This document shows positions 36,700 to 38,733 of a DNA stretch of 38,733 nucleotides, in pieces. The notes beneath the pieces are model-generated. The model searched no databases and had not been told where the DNA came from. It was given only the letters and a program-made list of their open reading frames with translations. The stretch's first letter is position 1. Every line of letters starts with the position of its first letter. The DNA comes from an uncultured Methylococcaceae bacterium (GTDB taxonomy: Bacteria; Pseudomonadota; Gammaproteobacteria; Methylococcales; Methylomonadaceae), in assembly GCA_903945375.1 (NCBI GenBank), contig CAJAVP010000097.1:1-38733 (forward strand), written 5' to 3'. A program made the position numbers and the translations under genes.

Positions 36700-38151
36700 T
36701 TAAGGGGCCTGACAATCGCCGCCGTCTTTTTTATCATCCATATCCCTTAGCAACGACGATTTATCTGATAACTCTTGTTGTTCATCCCTAGTCTTAGATG
36801 CCGTGTAGTTATCTTGCGTTTGAAAGCTTGGCTGCTCCTTCAAGCGTGTCGCATGATGTTGGTGACTGGCATAAGCGGCTTCCCCTTTGCCTAAATCAAC
36901 TGTCGTATTTTTCACTAATTGGACATGCCCTTTATGAACAGTAACGTATAAACCTGGGGGTGAGTTTTTATGTGCTTGTGCGCCAAACAGCTTTTCAATA
37001 TTAATCGCTGGACGATCTGGTCTGGGGGCAATTGTCTCAAATAAAGCATCAGGCAAGTTGGGAAATACTAAGGTTTGTGATTGTAAGTTAGCGGTGTAAC
37101 GGCTGTCAGGCATGGTAATCAAATGCTCGCCGGATTCATTCGTTAACGCAATTTGTCCCTGCCAAACATGACTATAAAGTCCATCTGGCAATTTATCCGT
37201 GGCTTGTCGCTTGGCGTTAAGCTTGGCACTCTCGGCAACGCAATCGCCAACACAGGACAAATCAAAACCGGTGCCACGAATGCCGATAGTGCCTACCGGC
37301 GTTTCTACCGTATAAGCATCTTTATTGGCTTTGCCGATACTTCCTGTTAATACGCGCATACCGCCGGTGGTTAAGCGATATACGGCATTATCTTTAACAC
37401 CGGCTTGTTGGAAATGATATTGGGCAATATCCAGTTTACTCTCTGCTTGCAAAGTGATTTTTTCACCATCACGAAAGACCAATAAAGCATAACTGTCGGC
37501 TTGGCTACGCAGCTCATCTTGATTATAAAGAGGACTGCCCAAGGATAATGCTCTTTCTTGAGCATTTTGTTCGGCGTGATTTTTTGCAAATATCTGCCCC
37601 TTGATATCAGCAACCCGCGCCACAATATTTTGATCGGATTTAACAGACACTTCTTCTTTTGAGGCGGCTTCTTGTTCGCAATCTTGTGTGCAAACACGCA
37701 CTGAATAATCCGCTTGCTGCGCTTTAACCGTCCCCATGTCCGTTTTAATCTGGAAATTCTCTGCACTTTGCTTAGCGATATCGCCATTTTCTGCACGCAG
37801 CCCACCTTCATGTAAACTTAATTGAGCGGACGGCTGCTGTGCGGCCTGCGCGTCATATTGGTCAATACTGAAATTGCTATTGGGTCGTACCGTCACTTTT
37901 GCACCATCGTTAAATTCAATGATGACAAAACTGCGCTCGCTAGTCTGAATATTATCACCCCGAAATACATCGGCATCTTTGCCCAAAATCCTAGGTGATT
38001 CTCCCGCTTGCTGAGCCGCCACACTACCTCTTGCAAAGCTAATTTTTCCGACCACTGGCGGTGTACTGTGGGCTGGCTCAGTCACGCTGATCAGTATAAG
38101 CAAGCATCCAGCCCATTTAACAAGATTTGAAATTTGAGAAGGCATAGGCAT
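36700..38151 (-). CDS. Double FecR-domain periplasmic protein of a two-partner secretion locus, 483 aa
   Basis: A signal peptide (LVKWAGCLLILISVTEPAHS, about 10-29) leads a protein with two FecR domains (about 60-150 and 207-300). Each has the D-----G-----T---S-----F-DG--- core (DVFRGDNIQTSERSFVIIEF and the parallel ELRSQADSYALLVFRDGEKI). The second closes with TPVGTIGIRGTGFDLSCVGD, a classic FecR-TPS segment. Both domains end in a Cys-x3-Cys (CTQDC at 154-158, CVGDC at 300-304). FecR-domain proteins of this kind occur beside large exoproteins and their TpsB and are thought to bind glycan or surface structures. The C-terminal third is charged and probably disordered. Confidence 0.85.
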   Translation of the reverse strand: MPMPSQISNLVKWAGCLLILISVTEPAHSTPPVVGKISFARGSVAAQQAGESPRILGKDADVFRGDNIQTSERSFVIIEFNDGAKVTVRPNSNFSIDQYDAQAAQQPSAQLSLHEGGLRAENGDIAKQSAENFQIKTDMGTVKAQQADYSVRVCTQDCEQEAASKEEVSVKSDQNIVARVADIKGQIFAKNHAEQNAQERALSLGSPLYNQDELRSQADSYALLVFRDGEKITLQAESKLDIAQYHFQQAGVKDNAVYRLTTGGMRVLTGSIGKANKDAYTVETPVGTIGIRGTGFDLSCVGDCVAESAKLNAKRQATDKLPDGLYSHVWQGQIALTNESGEHLITMPDSRYTANLQSQTLVFPNLPDALFETIAPRPDRPAINIEKLFGAQAHKNSPPGLYVTVHKGHVQLVKNTTVDLGKGEAAYASHQHHATRLKEQPSFQTQDNYTASKTRDEQQELSDKSSLLRDMDDKKDGGDCQAP

Positions 38152-38171
38152 TGACTCAATAATTTAACAAG

Positions 38172-38733
38172 TTACTTACATTGCTTCAGTGATTTTTTCG
38201 CACCTGTCTCATCAGACTCGCCGACTGGACTTAGGTTTTCCAAAACGCTTGATTCATTGCTCTCAGTCTTAGTTACCACGAGAACATTGTTTTGCTCGGT
38301 ACTGATTTTTTCTTCTATTAATTCTTCATGAGCATTTTCAGCCGTGTTGACATTAATCGTTAAATCGGCTGGTACAAAATGCAGATTATAATTTTCCCCA
38401 GCGGCTAATACGCCCTGTTCAATAGGATAGCGACCAATCGCTTCACCAGGCTGCCGTGTTAAATGCCCGGTCAGTGCATCGTCATAGACCAATCCATCAG
38501 CACGATAGCTGAGGATTGGATCAGGGGTGCCTTGGAATTTATCTAGCGCATCGGCGGTAATCAACAAATCACGCGGCGTGATACTCAAATCCGCGCCCGT
38601 AAATTTCAGTGTGTAATTACTGCCCGCCGTCAAATTATCCGCTGCGCTTATCGCATAGTGACCGACCGATTCACCGTCAGCACGGATTAAACCACCACTG
38701 AGCGTGTCTTCATTGACTAAGCCTTTAGCTTGA
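38172..38733 (-). CDS. C-terminal part of a large exoprotein with MBG repeats (TpsA-like), cut by the window edge
   Basis: The frame is open to base 38732 and continues beyond the window. At least two copies of a ~75-residue MBG-type beta domain are seen. One has GLVNEDTLSGGLIRADGESV, GHYAI and YTLKFTGADLSITPRDLLIT; the other has DGLVYDDALTGHLTRQPGEA, IGRYPI and YNLHFVPADLTINV. A Ser/Glu-rich tail without a membrane anchor ends in LKQCK. MBG domains stack in large secreted adhesins. With the FecR protein and TpsB downstream in the same operon, this is very probably the exported TpsA. The haemagglutinin-type N-terminal secretion domain would lie outside the window. Confidence 0.85.
   Translation of the reverse strand, partial: QAKGLVNEDTLSGGLIRADGESVGHYAISAADNLTAGSNYTLKFTGADLSITPRDLLITADALDKFQGTPDPILSYRADGLVYDDALTGHLTRQPGEAIGRYPIEQGVLAAGENYNLHFVPADLTINVNTAENAHEELIEEKISTEQNNVLVVTKTESNESSVLENLSPVGESDETGAKKSLKQCK

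Noticed and set aside
37371-37811. 146-codon minus-strand frame
   Set aside because: It is a Lys-rich shifted reading of the FecR gene on the same strand.
1-38733. tRNA, rRNA, CRISPR array, integrase or transposase
   Set aside because: None was recognised on reading both strands; no direct-repeat/spacer array and no DDE or integrase motifs were seen.

Overview
The window is chromosomal DNA of a Gram-negative bacterium, most likely a gammaproteobacterium. It has lipid A and KDO genes (lpxK, waaA), two ExbB/ExbD pairs, a TonB, a RelA of the monofunctional EXDD type, the gammaproteobacterial order rpsF-rpsR-(DUF2232 membrane gene)-rplI, and an sdhCDAB-sdhE operon. Base composition is moderately AT-rich by eye. 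The gene set would suit a Methylococcales-like lineage, but no methane-oxidation gene is present, so that is only a guess.

Layout. 1-8.7 kb (+): the tail of an SLBB/polysaccharide-export protein, a 368-bp gap, then a tight four-gene run of two very large multidomain glycosyltransferases and two sulfotransferases, ending at a bidirectional hairpin. This looks like a locus for a sulfated surface polysaccharide or glycan and is the most distinctive accessory region. 8.7-17.6 kb (-): a small secreted protein, a tonB-exbB-exbD operon, a second exbB-exbD pair translationally coupled to lpxK, an MFS transporter, prmB-aroC and a proline-rich TPR lipoprotein. 17.7-18.3 kb: a decayed PD-(D/E)XK nuclease-like gene with several single-base lesions.

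18.5-23.1 kb (+): a MaoC/hot-dog-like gene with a TTG start, then the rpsF-rpsR-DUF2232-rplI ribosomal operon behind a near-consensus sigma70 promoter and a structured leader, a rho-independent terminator, and waaA. 23.1-26.7 kb (-): sdhC-sdhD-sdhA-sdhB-sdhE, complex II and its flavinylation factor. 26.9-30.3 kb (+): an EVE-domain protein, a small membrane-anchored protein and relA. 30.3-33.9 kb (-): a methyl-accepting chemotaxis protein, an inverted-repeat intergenic element, and a secreted sorbosone-dehydrogenase-like beta-propeller. 34.1-34.9 kb (+): htpX.

35.1-38.7 kb (-): a two-partner secretion locus. In transcription order it holds the end of a large MBG-repeat exoprotein (TpsA-like, cut by the window edge), a double-FecR-domain periplasmic protein, and the POTRA/beta-barrel transporter TpsB. 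Two perfect loopless 30-bp palindromes sharing the same ten-base centre lie 20 kb apart, at 14642 and 34995. No tRNA, rRNA, CRISPR array, transposase or phage gene was seen.
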